Part shown: piece by piece, positions 17,214-26,521 of the stretch | Layout: every line of letters starts with the position of its first letter | Numbering within the stretch: the first letter of the stretch is position 1 | Origin: an uncultured Bacteroidia bacterium | Lineage (GTDB): Bacteria; Bacteroidota; Bacteroidia; Bacteroidales; Prolixibacteraceae | Direction of reading: 5' to 3' | NCBI GenBank assembly: GCA_903902325.1 | Contig: CAIUUO010000158.1 | Coordinates: 1 to 64,000 of the forward strand | Length of the DNA: 64,000 bases | Translations under genes and position numbers: made by a program | Notes under the pieces: generated by a model | Told to the model about the DNA's origin: nothing | Seen by the model: the letters and a program-made list of their open reading frames with translations, nothing else | Databases searched by the model: none

Positions 17214-18677
17214 TTAATCCAATACCCATGTATCCTTTGACCCGCCCCCCTGTGATGAGTTGACGATTAGGTTTCCCTTCTTAAGGGCTACGCGGGTCAG
17301 TCCACCCTTCAGGATATATTCCTTGTCCTTGCCCATCAGGCAAAAAGTCCGGAGGTCGATATGCCGTGGTTCAAATTCCTTGCTCTCTTCAATAAAGGTG
17401 GCATGTACAGAAAGACTCATGATGGGTTGGGCAATGTATTTCCGTGGGTTGGATTTGATCCTGACTTTCACTTCCTCGATCTGCTCCCTGGTCAGGGTGG
17501 TACCTATAGTTATTCCGTATCCTCCCGATTCGTCGACTGGCTTGACCACAAGTTGGTCGATGTTTTCAAGTACATATTTGCATTCCGACTCCTTCTCACA
17601 ATGGTAGGTCAGTACATTGTTCAGGATCGGTTCTTCATTCAGGTAGTATTTGATGATGTCGGGAACATAATGGTAGACAGCCTTGTCATCGGCAACACCG
17701 GTTCCAGGGGCATTGGCCAGGGTTACGTTTCCGGCCCTATAGGCATTCATCAATCCGGGCACTCCGAGCATGGAATCTTTTCTGAAACACAGCGGATCAA
17801 TAAACTCATCGTCCACTCTTCTGTAAATGACATCAACCCTGGTTGGTCCAAAGATGGTCTTCATGTAGACGAAGTTTTTCTCGACAAACAGATCCCTTCC
17901 TTCCACAAGCGGTATGCCCATTTTTTGGGCGAGAAAAGAATGCTCAAAATAGGCAGAGTTGTACATTCCAGGTGTAACTACGACAATCGTTGGAACCTCT
18001 GTGTTTTTTGGCTTAACAGATTTCAAAATCTCAAGCAATTCTTCAGGGTATTGATAGATAGTCTTGGTTTTCAGCTTAGTGAACAGATCGAAAAGCGATT
18101 TTTTTAATGCCACTCGATTCGATAATACATAGCTTACGCCTGAAGGACATCTAAGGTTGTCTTCGAGTATGTAATACTGACCATCTGTATGCTTGATCAG
18201 GTCTGTACCTGAAATGTGTGTGTAAATACCACCTTCGGGTTTGAAATCAACCATCTCCTTCAGGTAATTCTTCGATGAAAATATCAGATCTGCCGGTACT
18301 ATTTTGTCTTTCAGTATCAGCTTTTTATGGTAGAGATCGTCCAAAAAATAATTGATAGCCTTGTTTCGCTGGATCACACCCCGTTCAAGCTGCATCCATT
18401 CCTGGCTGGGAATAATGCGTGGAAACAAGTCAAAAGGGAATATCCTTTCATCCGGTTTTTTGTCCTCGGCGTACACGGCGAAGGTGATTCCCTGATTAAA
18501 AAACGAAGTTTTTACATCGTTGTTGATCCGCTCAAAGTCGGTGAGACTAAATTGATTGAATGTTTCAACGATGCTCCTGTAGTGCTCTTTTGGTTCTCCC
18601 GACGTTTGGAAGACTTCATCGTAATGAGCATCTTCCTGTCTGTAGGAATCCAGTATTCCCTTTAAATGCTGTTTCAT
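17214..18677 (-). CDS. Circularly permuted ATP-grasp ligase (DUF404/DUF407 type)
   Basis: Predicted ATP-dependent carboxylate-amine ligase of 487 residues, first gene of the minus-strand Anbu operon. The N-terminal part contains RGVIQRNKAINYFLDDLYH, then the permuted ATP-grasp core: DLIKHTDGQYYILEDNLRCPSG (the metal-binding end, with acidic and Asn residues), RRVDDEFIDPL, NAPGTGVADDKAVYHYVPD and VVKPVDESGGYGITIG. The protein ends RVALKKGNLIVNSSQGGGSKDTWVLD, the usual conserved tail. The family is thought to make short peptide or amide products or to modify proteins; the substrate is not known. The neighbouring alpha-E and transglutaminase genes are its constant partners. Confidence 0.94.
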   Translation of the reverse strand: MKQHLKGILDSYRQEDAHYDEVFQTSGEPKEHYRSIVETFNQFSLTDFERINNDVKTSFFNQGITFAVYAEDKKPDERIFPFDLFPRIIPSQEWMQLERGVIQRNKAINYFLDDLYHKKLILKDKIVPADLIFSSKNYLKEMVDFKPEGGIYTHISGTDLIKHTDGQYYILEDNLRCPSGVSYVLSNRVALKKSLFDLFTKLKTKTIYQYPEELLEILKSVKPKNTEVPTIVVVTPGMYNSAYFEHSFLAQKMGIPLVEGRDLFVEKNFVYMKTIFGPTRVDVIYRRVDDEFIDPLCFRKDSMLGVPGLMNAYRAGNVTLANAPGTGVADDKAVYHYVPDIIKYYLNEEPILNNVLTYHCEKESECKYVLENIDQLVVKPVDESGGYGITIGTTLTREQIEEVKVRIKSNPRKYIAQPIMSLSVHATFIEESKEFEPRHIDLRTFCLMGKDKEYILKGGLTRVALKKGNLIVNSSQGGGSKDTWVLD

Positions 18678-18985
18678 ATTGTACAGTTTTTCAGGTTTAG
18701 GTGAACGATCTAAGTGTAATGAAATATAAATCTTAACCTTTCATAAAGATACAATAATAGTATTATTTATATCAAAAAGACAACAATATTTATAAAATAA
18801 TGTAAAATTAACACAATTGCCATAAAATATAAGACTTCAGCATCATTTCATTTCTGTTGCCTCTACCAATGGAATGTTCTATCAATTGAACAGGCAATGA
18901 TCCTAATGACCGGCAAATGGGTACCCTGATACAGGGTCCATTCAAGTAGGTTCAGGACATATATAACAGGGTAGTGCTCCTCAGT

Positions 18986-19015
18986 TTGCAGGAATGGCAG
19001 AGATATGTACCTTTG
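18986..19015 (+). promoter_or_regulatory. Consensus Bacteroidota promoter for the C40 peptidase gene
   Basis: TTG at 18986-18988 and TACCTTTG at 19008-19015 are separated by exactly 19 bases and match the TTG-N19-TAnnTTTG consensus of the Bacteroidota primary sigma factor. Transcription would start near 19022, leaving a leader of about 57 bases before the ATG at 19079. The rest of the 401-bp gap (18678-19078) is AT-rich, especially 18720-18830, and must also hold the promoter of the divergent ATP-grasp operon; I see no gene in it. Confidence 0.7.
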
Positions 19016-19078
19016 TAAAAAGACTCTGAAGTACGCAGTTATCCAAATCAGCTTCAATCGGGTCATAACAATTCTACT

Positions 19079-19594
19079 ATGATTAAACTAATATCCCTTT
19101 TTGTAATGATGTTCCTACTGACGCTTACTGGTCAGTCAAACAGCACTTTACCCAATGGAGAGGGAGATCAGGATAACCTAGAGGTTTCTTCCATCAGCAG
19201 GGAAGCGTTGATCACTTTTGCCAGACAATTTTTGGGTACACCCTACCACTATGCCAGCAGCAGTCCGACAAAAGGCTTCGATTGTTCGGGGTTTGTCAAC
19301 TTTGTTTTCAGGAATTTTAAGGTAGCGCTACCCAGAAGTTCAACTGAATTTAAAAATATGGGACGAAGTTTGAAACCTGAGGAATTCAAGGCCGGTGATG
19401 TAATCGTTTTCAAAAGTTTTAAGAACAAAGCCAGAATTGGCCATGTTGGGATCATTTGTGAAGCCGATGGCATGCACTCCAAGTTTATTCATTCCTCTTC
19501 AGGCCACAAAATGGGAGTCGTCGTCAGCGATTTGGGATCACCCAATTATTCCAAACGGTTTTACAGGTGCGTGGATGTGCTGGCGGGCAAATAA
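19079..19594 (+). CDS. NlpC/P60 (C40) cell-wall peptidase, secreted
   Basis: Predicted gamma-D-glutamyl-diamino acid endopeptidase acting on peptidoglycan peptides in the periplasm. The protein has 171 residues with an N-terminal signal sequence (MIKLISLFVMMFLLTLTGQS). The C40 catalytic set is complete: Cys69 in KGFDCSGFV, His122 in RIGHVGII and a third polar residue, probably His138 in SKFIHSSS. It has no SH3b or LysM domain, so targeting must come from elsewhere. A consensus promoter directly upstream and the absence of a same-strand neighbour suggest a monocistronic gene. Confidence 0.93.
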   Translation: MIKLISLFVMMFLLTLTGQSNSTLPNGEGDQDNLEVSSISREALITFARQFLGTPYHYASSSPTKGFDCSGFVNFVFRNFKVALPRSSTEFKNMGRSLKPEEFKAGDVIVFKSFKNKARIGHVGIICEADGMHSKFIHSSSGHKMGVVVSDLGSPNYSKRFYRCVDVLAGK

Positions 19595-19623
19595 GGTCTG
19601 CATATGCGGTAAAATATTTCCCC

Positions 19624-19658
19624 AATTTGTAATTTGTAATTTTTAATCTGTAATTATC
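19624..19658. repeat. Heptamer tandem array
   Basis: Five 7-bp units in register: aatttgt, aatttgt, aattttt, aatctgt, aattatc. The array overlaps the stop codon and last codons of the minus-strand propeller gene (stop at 19643-19645), so the repeat contributes the C-terminal residues of that protein. It is one of several 7- to 9-bp arrays in the window. Confidence 0.7.
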
Positions 19659-21895
19659 TCCAGATACCTCGCCATCCAGTATGGCCACAACCAGAACACT
19701 GGATCACGTTCCTGGTGAGGGTCCCCGCTGATGGCTGCCCAGGGGTTCTTGTCCCAGCGGACTGTTGATCTTTCACTGGCGGGAGGAAGGTCAGATATCT
19801 GTATTTCCTCCAGAATGGGGCTTCTTACAATTCTTACATCCTCACGCAGCGTATGGTCAATGGTCCAGTCGACAAGATCCAGTGGCGCATCCCTTAGAAA
19901 ATCAATGGTTTGTTTTGTGTTGACCTTTTTGCCCGTTGCGAGGGCATAGGACAGGTTGTTGATGAGGTTCTCGCCGGATGGCTGGTGCTTCATCCATTCG
20001 TCAATCAACTGTCCATAATATGCCTTCAATGCCGGATCTTTCTCATATTTCAGCAGGATGGGGAAGAGGTAACCCTCCAGGGTCCTGTCGAAATAGATCT
20101 GCCACGCCGGATTTTTGGCATTTAACTGGCGTGTGTTGTCGAGGTATCCCTCCTTTTCTATCAAATGACGATATGCCTCTTCATACTTGTCATTTCCGGT
20201 GATGTGGAAGGTAAGTTTCAGGAATGCGAGCAATTCAAACGAGTTGAGGCTTTTTTCGGAGGCCCAGTCTGGATCCCGGTTCAGTTGATCGGGAGACCAG
20301 ACCGACCAATGCGTGTGTGTCCCGTCGATATCCACCAGGTTGAAATTGGTTTCCAATAGTTTGTCGATTATCTTGCTGACATGTTTTCTGATCAGGAAAC
20401 GTTCCTCTTCGCCCGCTGCATATTCGTAATAGAAGAAGTAGCCCATCATGTGGCCATCCATCTCGTCGCTGCTGGTATCTCCCTTCCAGAGCCACTTTCC
20501 GTAGGCCGATTTGCGCCAGCGCTCTTCAACCGGCTTGTAACGCGGATCCTCGACCAGTTGTTCGGCGAGTTGCTGTGGTGTATAGGTGCGGTTGGAATCG
20601 TTGACTTTTTTCCAGTCAGCAGGGACAATGGTGCGGGCAAAGAATCCATCCGTACCAGTTACTTCCTGCAGTAGGCAGAGGAAATCAAAGGCCTTGCGGG
20701 CTTTCAACCTGGCATCTTCGCTTTTGGTTACCGCATACCTGAAACTCTCCATGGCGAGATACCCGCCTGTATATTCACCATCGTTGTCATCGTCCGTATT
20801 GTGCCAGGTGGCAGTGTCTCCCGCAACTTCGAGGTGCAGGATTCCGCAAATACATGGAGCCCGGATGTGCTTTCTCATCAGTTGCCCGTAAAACTTCTGT
20901 TCCTTTTCGGCCAATGTCATTTTTTGCCGGGCAATCAGGCTGACTCCCTTGTCTGTGGCAATCCACGCGTTGCCTTTCAGGTCAAATGCCACCGAATTCA
21001 CATGGTTGTCGGGGAGCCATCGCTTGCTAAAGCGCAGCGAATGGGTGAAATCCCTGTTGAAACGAACGACCCCCACATCTGTGCCAATCCACATGGTGCC
21101 ATCCGGCGACTGGCGGATACACCTTACTACCGCGGAAGGCAGGCCTTCTTTTGGTGTCAGGGTTTTGAAAAGAACATTGTTTTTACGTATGGCTATTCCG
21201 CCCAGGCTCCCAACCCACAAATCACCATTGGGACCAAATGAGAGGGCTTTGGCATAAGCGCTGATCAATTCCCCGGTATTCTGGTATAAGTCGGTTTTTA
21301 CATCCTGGCAGGCGTACAGTCCGGCATCTGTTGCTATCCACAACTTGCCTTTTTCGTCGATTGTTGCATCCCGTATTCCCTTTGAAATCTTTATATTCAC
21401 CGTTTCCCATTTAGGGTAATTAAGTTTCCATACCCCGTTTGGTCCCAGTGCATAAGCCTGCGACCCTTTGCTGCATACTACTGAAATTGGACCGTTGACG
21501 CCAGGTTCCTTTTTTAGAACAGATTCCTGGTAAGAAAAGAGTCCGTTCCAGGTCCCAAGCAATACCGTTCCATTTTCGCAAACTACCACCGAATAAGCCG
21601 GACCTCTTTCTTCCCCTGTAATGACAGGATGCCAATCCCTTGAATCATCGCTTTTCCGAAATATGCCATCTGCTGTAGCTATCCAGATATTTTGGGACTG
21701 ATCTACCGCGATGCTGCGTACTTCATTGGCCTTTGGATCGCTTCCTACCTTGAAAGCCGAATGGATCTCCTGGATAAATAATGTATCCTTGACAGGCAGA
21801 CTTGCCTCTGTGGATGAAGGATGCGGATTCTGCAGGCATGAACAGCATAGCATCATCATGGCAAGTAGAGTTGCCAGTTTTATGGTTTTTTGCAT
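19643..21895 (-). CDS. Propeller lipoprotein fused to a helical (toroid-like) domain
   Basis: Predicted outer-membrane or periplasmic lipoprotein of 750 residues. The signal peptide ends at a lipobox-like LCCSC with Cys20 as the likely lipidated residue. Residues about 45-320 hold repeated blades of the two-component-regulator propeller type (for example QNIWIATADGIF, GKLWIATDAGLY, GTMWIGTDVGVV, GNAWIATDKGVS). Unlike hybrid sensor proteins, no membrane helix or kinase follows. Instead, residues about 340-750 are helical with Trp- and Tyr-rich segments (DDDNDGEYTGGYLAMESFRYA, DEMDGHMMGYFFYYEYA) resembling an (alpha/alpha) barrel of a glycan-active or glycan-binding protein. I do not recognise a named family for the C-terminal half. 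No operon partner is evident. Confidence 0.85.
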   Translation of the reverse strand: MQKTIKLATLLAMMMLCCSCLQNPHPSSTEASLPVKDTLFIQEIHSAFKVGSDPKANEVRSIAVDQSQNIWIATADGIFRKSDDSRDWHPVITGEERGPAYSVVVCENGTVLLGTWNGLFSYQESVLKKEPGVNGPISVVCSKGSQAYALGPNGVWKLNYPKWETVNIKISKGIRDATIDEKGKLWIATDAGLYACQDVKTDLYQNTGELISAYAKALSFGPNGDLWVGSLGGIAIRKNNVLFKTLTPKEGLPSAVVRCIRQSPDGTMWIGTDVGVVRFNRDFTHSLRFSKRWLPDNHVNSVAFDLKGNAWIATDKGVSLIARQKMTLAEKEQKFYGQLMRKHIRAPCICGILHLEVAGDTATWHNTDDDNDGEYTGGYLAMESFRYAVTKSEDARLKARKAFDFLCLLQEVTGTDGFFARTIVPADWKKVNDSNRTYTPQQLAEQLVEDPRYKPVEERWRKSAYGKWLWKGDTSSDEMDGHMMGYFFYYEYAAGEEERFLIRKHVSKIIDKLLETNFNLVDIDGTHTHWSVWSPDQLNRDPDWASEKSLNSFELLAFLKLTFHITGNDKYEEAYRHLIEKEGYLDNTRQLNAKNPAWQIYFDRTLEGYLFPILLKYEKDPALKAYYGQLIDEWMKHQPSGENLINNLSYALATGKKVNTKQTIDFLRDAPLDLVDWTIDHTLREDVRIVRSPILEEIQISDLPPASERSTVRWDKNPWAAISGDPHQERDPVFWLWPYWMARYLEIITD

Positions 21896-22034
21896 GTGAA
21901 TGAAAATAGTAGTAGTGACAATAAATTACAGTTTGCAAATTACTGATTAAAAATTGAGATAGTAAAACGGATACGTTGGGTTATAGGAATAAATTCATTA
22001 ATTTCAATCTCCCTTTCGACCTTACTTCTGAATT

Positions 22035-24059
22035 ATGAGATTTCTGTTTCTGTGCATTCTATTCACGCTCTTTTTTGGCAAACACTCCTTTTCACAATCG
22101 TTTACTGATAGCAATTTACCCATTGTCATCATTCGCACCGACAAGGGTATAGAGATTCCTGACGAGCCTAAAATTCCAGCCTCCATGAAGGTCATCTTCA
22201 ACGGTCAGGGTAAACGAAACTATTTAACTGACCAGAATAGTACCGGAAGCCTTAACTACAATGGCAAGATCATGATCGAAATTAGGGGGTCTTCCACTCA
22301 GTCGCTTCCCAAGAAGCAGTATGGCCTTACAACGGTAAAAGCAGACAATGTGACCAATAACAATGTCAGTCTGCTTGGGATGCCTTCTGAAAATGACTGG
22401 ATCCTCAATGGACTTGGCTTTGACCCTTCGCTCATCAGGGATTACCTGAGTTACAACCTTTCAAGGATGATGGGAAATTACGCAAGCAGAACTGTATTTT
22501 GTGAAGTGTTGATTAATGATGATTATAAGGGGTTGTATGTTCTACAGGAAAAGATCAAAGCCGGTGGCGATCGGGTTGATGTAACCAAGATCGGAATTGC
22601 CGACAACTATCTGCCGGAACTTTCGGGAGGGTATATCACCAAAGCAGACAAAGCGGAAGGGGATCCTGTTGCTTTTATGCTGCAGGGAAATGCACTCGAA
22701 CAAGGTGTAACCTATATTCATGATTTGCCAAAACCAGAAAATGCAACAACGGAGCAAACGGCCTATATCCACAATGTTTTTGATGCTTTGCGCATTGCGG
22801 CTCGTGACGGTAACAGTTCGATGAAGGATGGATATCCGTCGATCATCGATGTCGCCTCTTTTGTAGATTTTATCCTGATCAATGAGTTTGCAAGCAATGT
22901 GGATGCCTACCAGTTCAGCACCTTTTTTCACAAGGACAGGAATGGAAAACTACGGGCCGGACCCATTTGGGATTTTAATCTTACATATGGAAATGACCTT
23001 TTTATATGGAATTTTGACAGAAGCAAATCAAATGTCTGGCAATTTTCAAACGGAGACAATGAAGGTTCCAGTTTCTGGAAAGATCTTTACAAAAACGATA
23101 AATTTAAGTGTCAGTTGGCAAAGAGATGGCATGAACTGACCGCACAAAACGCCCCTCTAAATATGGGGCAAATCACATCCTTTCTGGATCAGACTGATCA
23201 GGTTATTGCTGAAGCCGTAGTCAGGGAAAAGAGCAGATGGAATACTTTTGTCAGCCATTCACTTGAGGTTGGTCAGGTCGAGAAATTCATCAATGATCGA
23301 ACTGAATGGATGAATAGCAATCTTATTACGGATCAGGTCTGTTATGAGGAATTTATTCCTTCCCTCACTATTTCAAAAATTATGTACAACCCTGCTGTTA
23401 CAACCGAGTTTCCGAAAAGCAACGATAGTGAGTTTATAGAGATCACAAACAACAGCAACAAACTAGTCGATTTGTCGGGCATATACTTTGGTGGGACGGG
23501 TTTAGTATACCAATTTCCATTGGGAGCGGCCATAGTGGCCAATTCCAAAATCTATCTTGCCGCCAATTCAACCACATTTGAGAGTAAGTACAAGATCAAA
23601 CCCTTTGGACAGTATACAAGAAATCTATCAAATTCCTCAGAGCAGCTGCTTCTCTTGGAAGGTTTAGGTAATAAAATTGATGAGGTTATTTATTCAGCGA
23701 GTGCCCCGTGGCCAAATGCCAACGGGAATGATTATTACCTGCAACTGAAAAACCTTGATTCTGATAATAGTCAGTCTGGAAATTGGTTGGCAAGTAACCT
23801 GTCTCTACCCGCAATGGGACCCGTCAAAGCGGCAAGATTGGAATATTTTCCCAATCCTGTACAAAACGAACTGACAATCAAGTCAATGGATGTCATAAAT
23901 CAACTCTGTGTATACAGTGAACAGGGACAGATCGTTCAGCTGTCATTCCCTTATACCACCAATTACTTTTTGGAAATGGGACAGTTGGTGGCAGGACTCT
24001 ATTTTGTCAGGATTCAGACACCATCTAATAGTTTTACTTTGAAGATTATCAGGCAATAA
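22035..24059 (+). CDS. CotH kinase-like protein with lamin-tail domain and T9SS sorting domain
   Basis: Predicted cell-surface or secreted protein of 674 residues. After a signal peptide (residues 1-21, ending SFSQ) comes a CotH-type atypical kinase domain (about 50-400): IEIRGSSTQSLPKKQYGL, MPSENDWILNG, GLYVLQEKIK, GGYITKADK and the motif AGPIWDFNLTYGN with the probable metal-binding Asp. Residues about 445-600 form a lamin-tail domain (SKIMYNPAV, SEFIEITNNSN, DLSGIYFGG). The last 75 residues are a type A T9SS sorting domain (YFPNPVQNELTI, ending GLYFVRIQTPSNSFTLKIIRQ). Known CotH proteins phosphorylate spore-coat proteins; the target here is unknown. The sorting domain is direct evidence that the organism has a type IX secretion system. 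Confidence 0.93.
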   Translation: MRFLFLCILFTLFFGKHSFSQSFTDSNLPIVIIRTDKGIEIPDEPKIPASMKVIFNGQGKRNYLTDQNSTGSLNYNGKIMIEIRGSSTQSLPKKQYGLTTVKADNVTNNNVSLLGMPSENDWILNGLGFDPSLIRDYLSYNLSRMMGNYASRTVFCEVLINDDYKGLYVLQEKIKAGGDRVDVTKIGIADNYLPELSGGYITKADKAEGDPVAFMLQGNALEQGVTYIHDLPKPENATTEQTAYIHNVFDALRIAARDGNSSMKDGYPSIIDVASFVDFILINEFASNVDAYQFSTFFHKDRNGKLRAGPIWDFNLTYGNDLFIWNFDRSKSNVWQFSNGDNEGSSFWKDLYKNDKFKCQLAKRWHELTAQNAPLNMGQITSFLDQTDQVIAEAVVREKSRWNTFVSHSLEVGQVEKFINDRTEWMNSNLITDQVCYEEFIPSLTISKIMYNPAVTTEFPKSNDSEFIEITNNSNKLVDLSGIYFGGTGLVYQFPLGAAIVANSKIYLAANSTTFESKYKIKPFGQYTRNLSNSSEQLLLLEGLGNKIDEVIYSASAPWPNANGNDYYLQLKNLDSDNSQSGNWLASNLSLPAMGPVKAARLEYFPNPVQNELTIKSMDVINQLCVYSEQGQIVQLSFPYTTNYFLEMGQLVAGLYFVRIQTPSNSFTLKIIRQ

Positions 24060-24068
24060 AATCTCGGG

Positions 24069-24203
24069 TTATTTTTCTGCTATCTCGAATTCGGGCAATA
24101 CCCCTTTTTGCAGTTTATCGCTGGGGATGTAATAGCGAATTAAGGCATTGCCATTCAGTTTGATATTTTGGATATATATTTTTGAGTGAGACCATGTATT
24201 CCA
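24069..24203 (-). pseudogene. Decayed C-terminal fragment resembling GH92
   Basis: On the minus strand about 44 codons ending at a TAA (24069-24071) read TWSHSKIYIQNIKLNG followed by RYYIPSDKLQKGVLPEFEI. This resembles the C-terminus of GH92 mannosidases; the intact GH92 protein in this window has NIYIQKAELNG followed by SYIRHDDIQNGGELVLHM at the same place. An in-frame stop lies just upstream (24201-24203), and no start codon or upstream domain remains. The fragment has the ragged ends expected of a gene remnant. The alternative is chance similarity in a 177-bp spacer. Confidence 0.4.
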
Positions 24204-24236
24204 TTACCTGTCAGGTTAATCTGGAATTAACAGGGA

Positions 24237-25046
24237 TTATTTTATTCCATAGTGGTCACGCAAAATTTTACTGAAGAGTTTTCCCGGAAGGATGTATTTA
24301 ATGACAACAGCCAGTTTCTGTTCAAAGGAAGCAATGATGTAATTATGCCTTGGGTTTGAACGTTCCACTATTTTGACAAGTTTTTTGGCCAAAATGACAG
24401 GTGACCAGCCTTTCGACTCGTCGTTCTCAATGATGGAGAGTGTATTGGCGAACTGTGCCTGGTAGGGATCACCTTCACCGGTAGGGGCAAGAAATCCTCT
24501 GCGGTTGGCAGAGTTACTGGTGTGGAAATCACCCGGATTGATGACCACCACTTTGATGTTGAATTCATTGACTTCCATTCGGAGCGCTTCACTGAAACCT
24601 TCGATGGCAAACTTTCCAGCCGAATATATTCCCTGGTAAGGAAGACCCATCAGTCCTCCGATAGAACTGAAATTGATTATCAATCCTCCGCCTTGTTTGC
24701 GCATGACCGGCAAAACCAACTGAGTGAGTTGAACCACTCCCAGAAAGTTGGTATTCATCGAGAGTTTCACAGTATCAAATGGCATTGTTTCGATTGGACC
24801 GCCCGTATGCATTCCGGCATTGTTGATCAGTACGTCGATCCTGTTCTCATTTTTAAGTACTTCATCAACGGCTGAAACAATGGTGGCACCATCGGCAAGG
24901 TCCATTTTCAGAACTTTCACCGAAGGGTCGGTTTCGGTTTCTTTACGTACAGTGCCATAGACTGTGTGACCTTGTCTGGCCAGCAGGATGGCCGTTTCCT
25001 TGCCGAAACCGGATGAGATGCCCGTGATAAGGATTACTTTTTTCAT
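24237..25046 (-). CDS. Short-chain dehydrogenase/reductase
   Basis: NAD(P)-dependent oxidoreductase of 269 residues, classical SDR fold. The cofactor motif GISSGFG is at residues 9-15, NNAGMHTGGP follows strand 4, and the catalytic set is Ser in INFSSIGG with YSAGK (Tyr and Lys). The Arg in GTVRKE after strand 2 suggests NADPH preference. It lies 166 bp downstream of the serine-palmitoyltransferase-like gene on the same strand; reduction of 3-ketosphinganine is therefore a possible role, but the sequence alone does not show it, and the gap holds a heptamer array rather than tight coupling. Confidence 0.9.
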   Translation of the reverse strand: MKKVILITGISSGFGKETAILLARQGHTVYGTVRKETETDPSVKVLKMDLADGATIVSAVDEVLKNENRIDVLINNAGMHTGGPIETMPFDTVKLSMNTNFLGVVQLTQLVLPVMRKQGGGLIINFSSIGGLMGLPYQGIYSAGKFAIEGFSEALRMEVNEFNIKVVVINPGDFHTSNSANRRGFLAPTGEGDPYQAQFANTLSIIENDESKGWSPVILAKKLVKIVERSNPRHNYIIASFEQKLAVVIKYILPGKLFSKILRDHYGIK

Positions 25047-25063
25047 ATTTGAGCGCCTAAAGT

Positions 25064-25209
25064 GATTTTGATAATTTTTGATTTTCGATTTTGGATTTTG
25101 GATTGCTGTTAATTCATCATTGAAGCAAATAATTCACATTATATTGTTTTTATGAAACAGAGAATTCGGGGGGACTGTATTCCAAAACTGAAAATTGAAA
25201 ATCGACAAT
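25064..25209. repeat. Heptamer array folded as an imperfect inverted repeat
   Basis: The left arm (25064-25105) is a run of gattttg/gattttc units; the right arm (25182-25209) is the reverse complement type (ccaaaactgaaaattgaaaatcg). The right end stops 3 bases from the stop codon of the serine-palmitoyltransferase-like gene, so the element is on the 3' side of that gene and upstream of the SDR gene. It is part of the 7- to 9-bp array class. Confidence 0.7.
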
Positions 25210-25212
25210 ATT

Positions 25213-26400
<1,188 letters not shown>

Positions 26401-26429
26401 TTATTCTGTAAAGTTTATTTTTGAGTTGC

Positions 26430-26437
26430 CAAATATA
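26430..26437 (-). promoter_or_regulatory. -7 promoter element of the spt gene
   Basis: On the minus strand the bases read TATATTTG, a perfect TAnnTTTG match, placing the transcription start about 26 bases before the ATG at 26397. No TTG is present at the expected -33 distance, so only half of the consensus is supported. Confidence 0.5.
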
Positions 26438-26521
26438 GCAAAAATGAAAAGTTAAATGACCGATTTGAATATTTATTCACACTTTTCGATGGTTATTTAA
26501 CCGGTTTCTGCGAGATAATTT

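Noticed and set aside
18863-19066. 67-codon minus-strand frame upstream of the C40 gene
   Set aside because: Overlaps the consensus promoter on the other strand and shows no domain.
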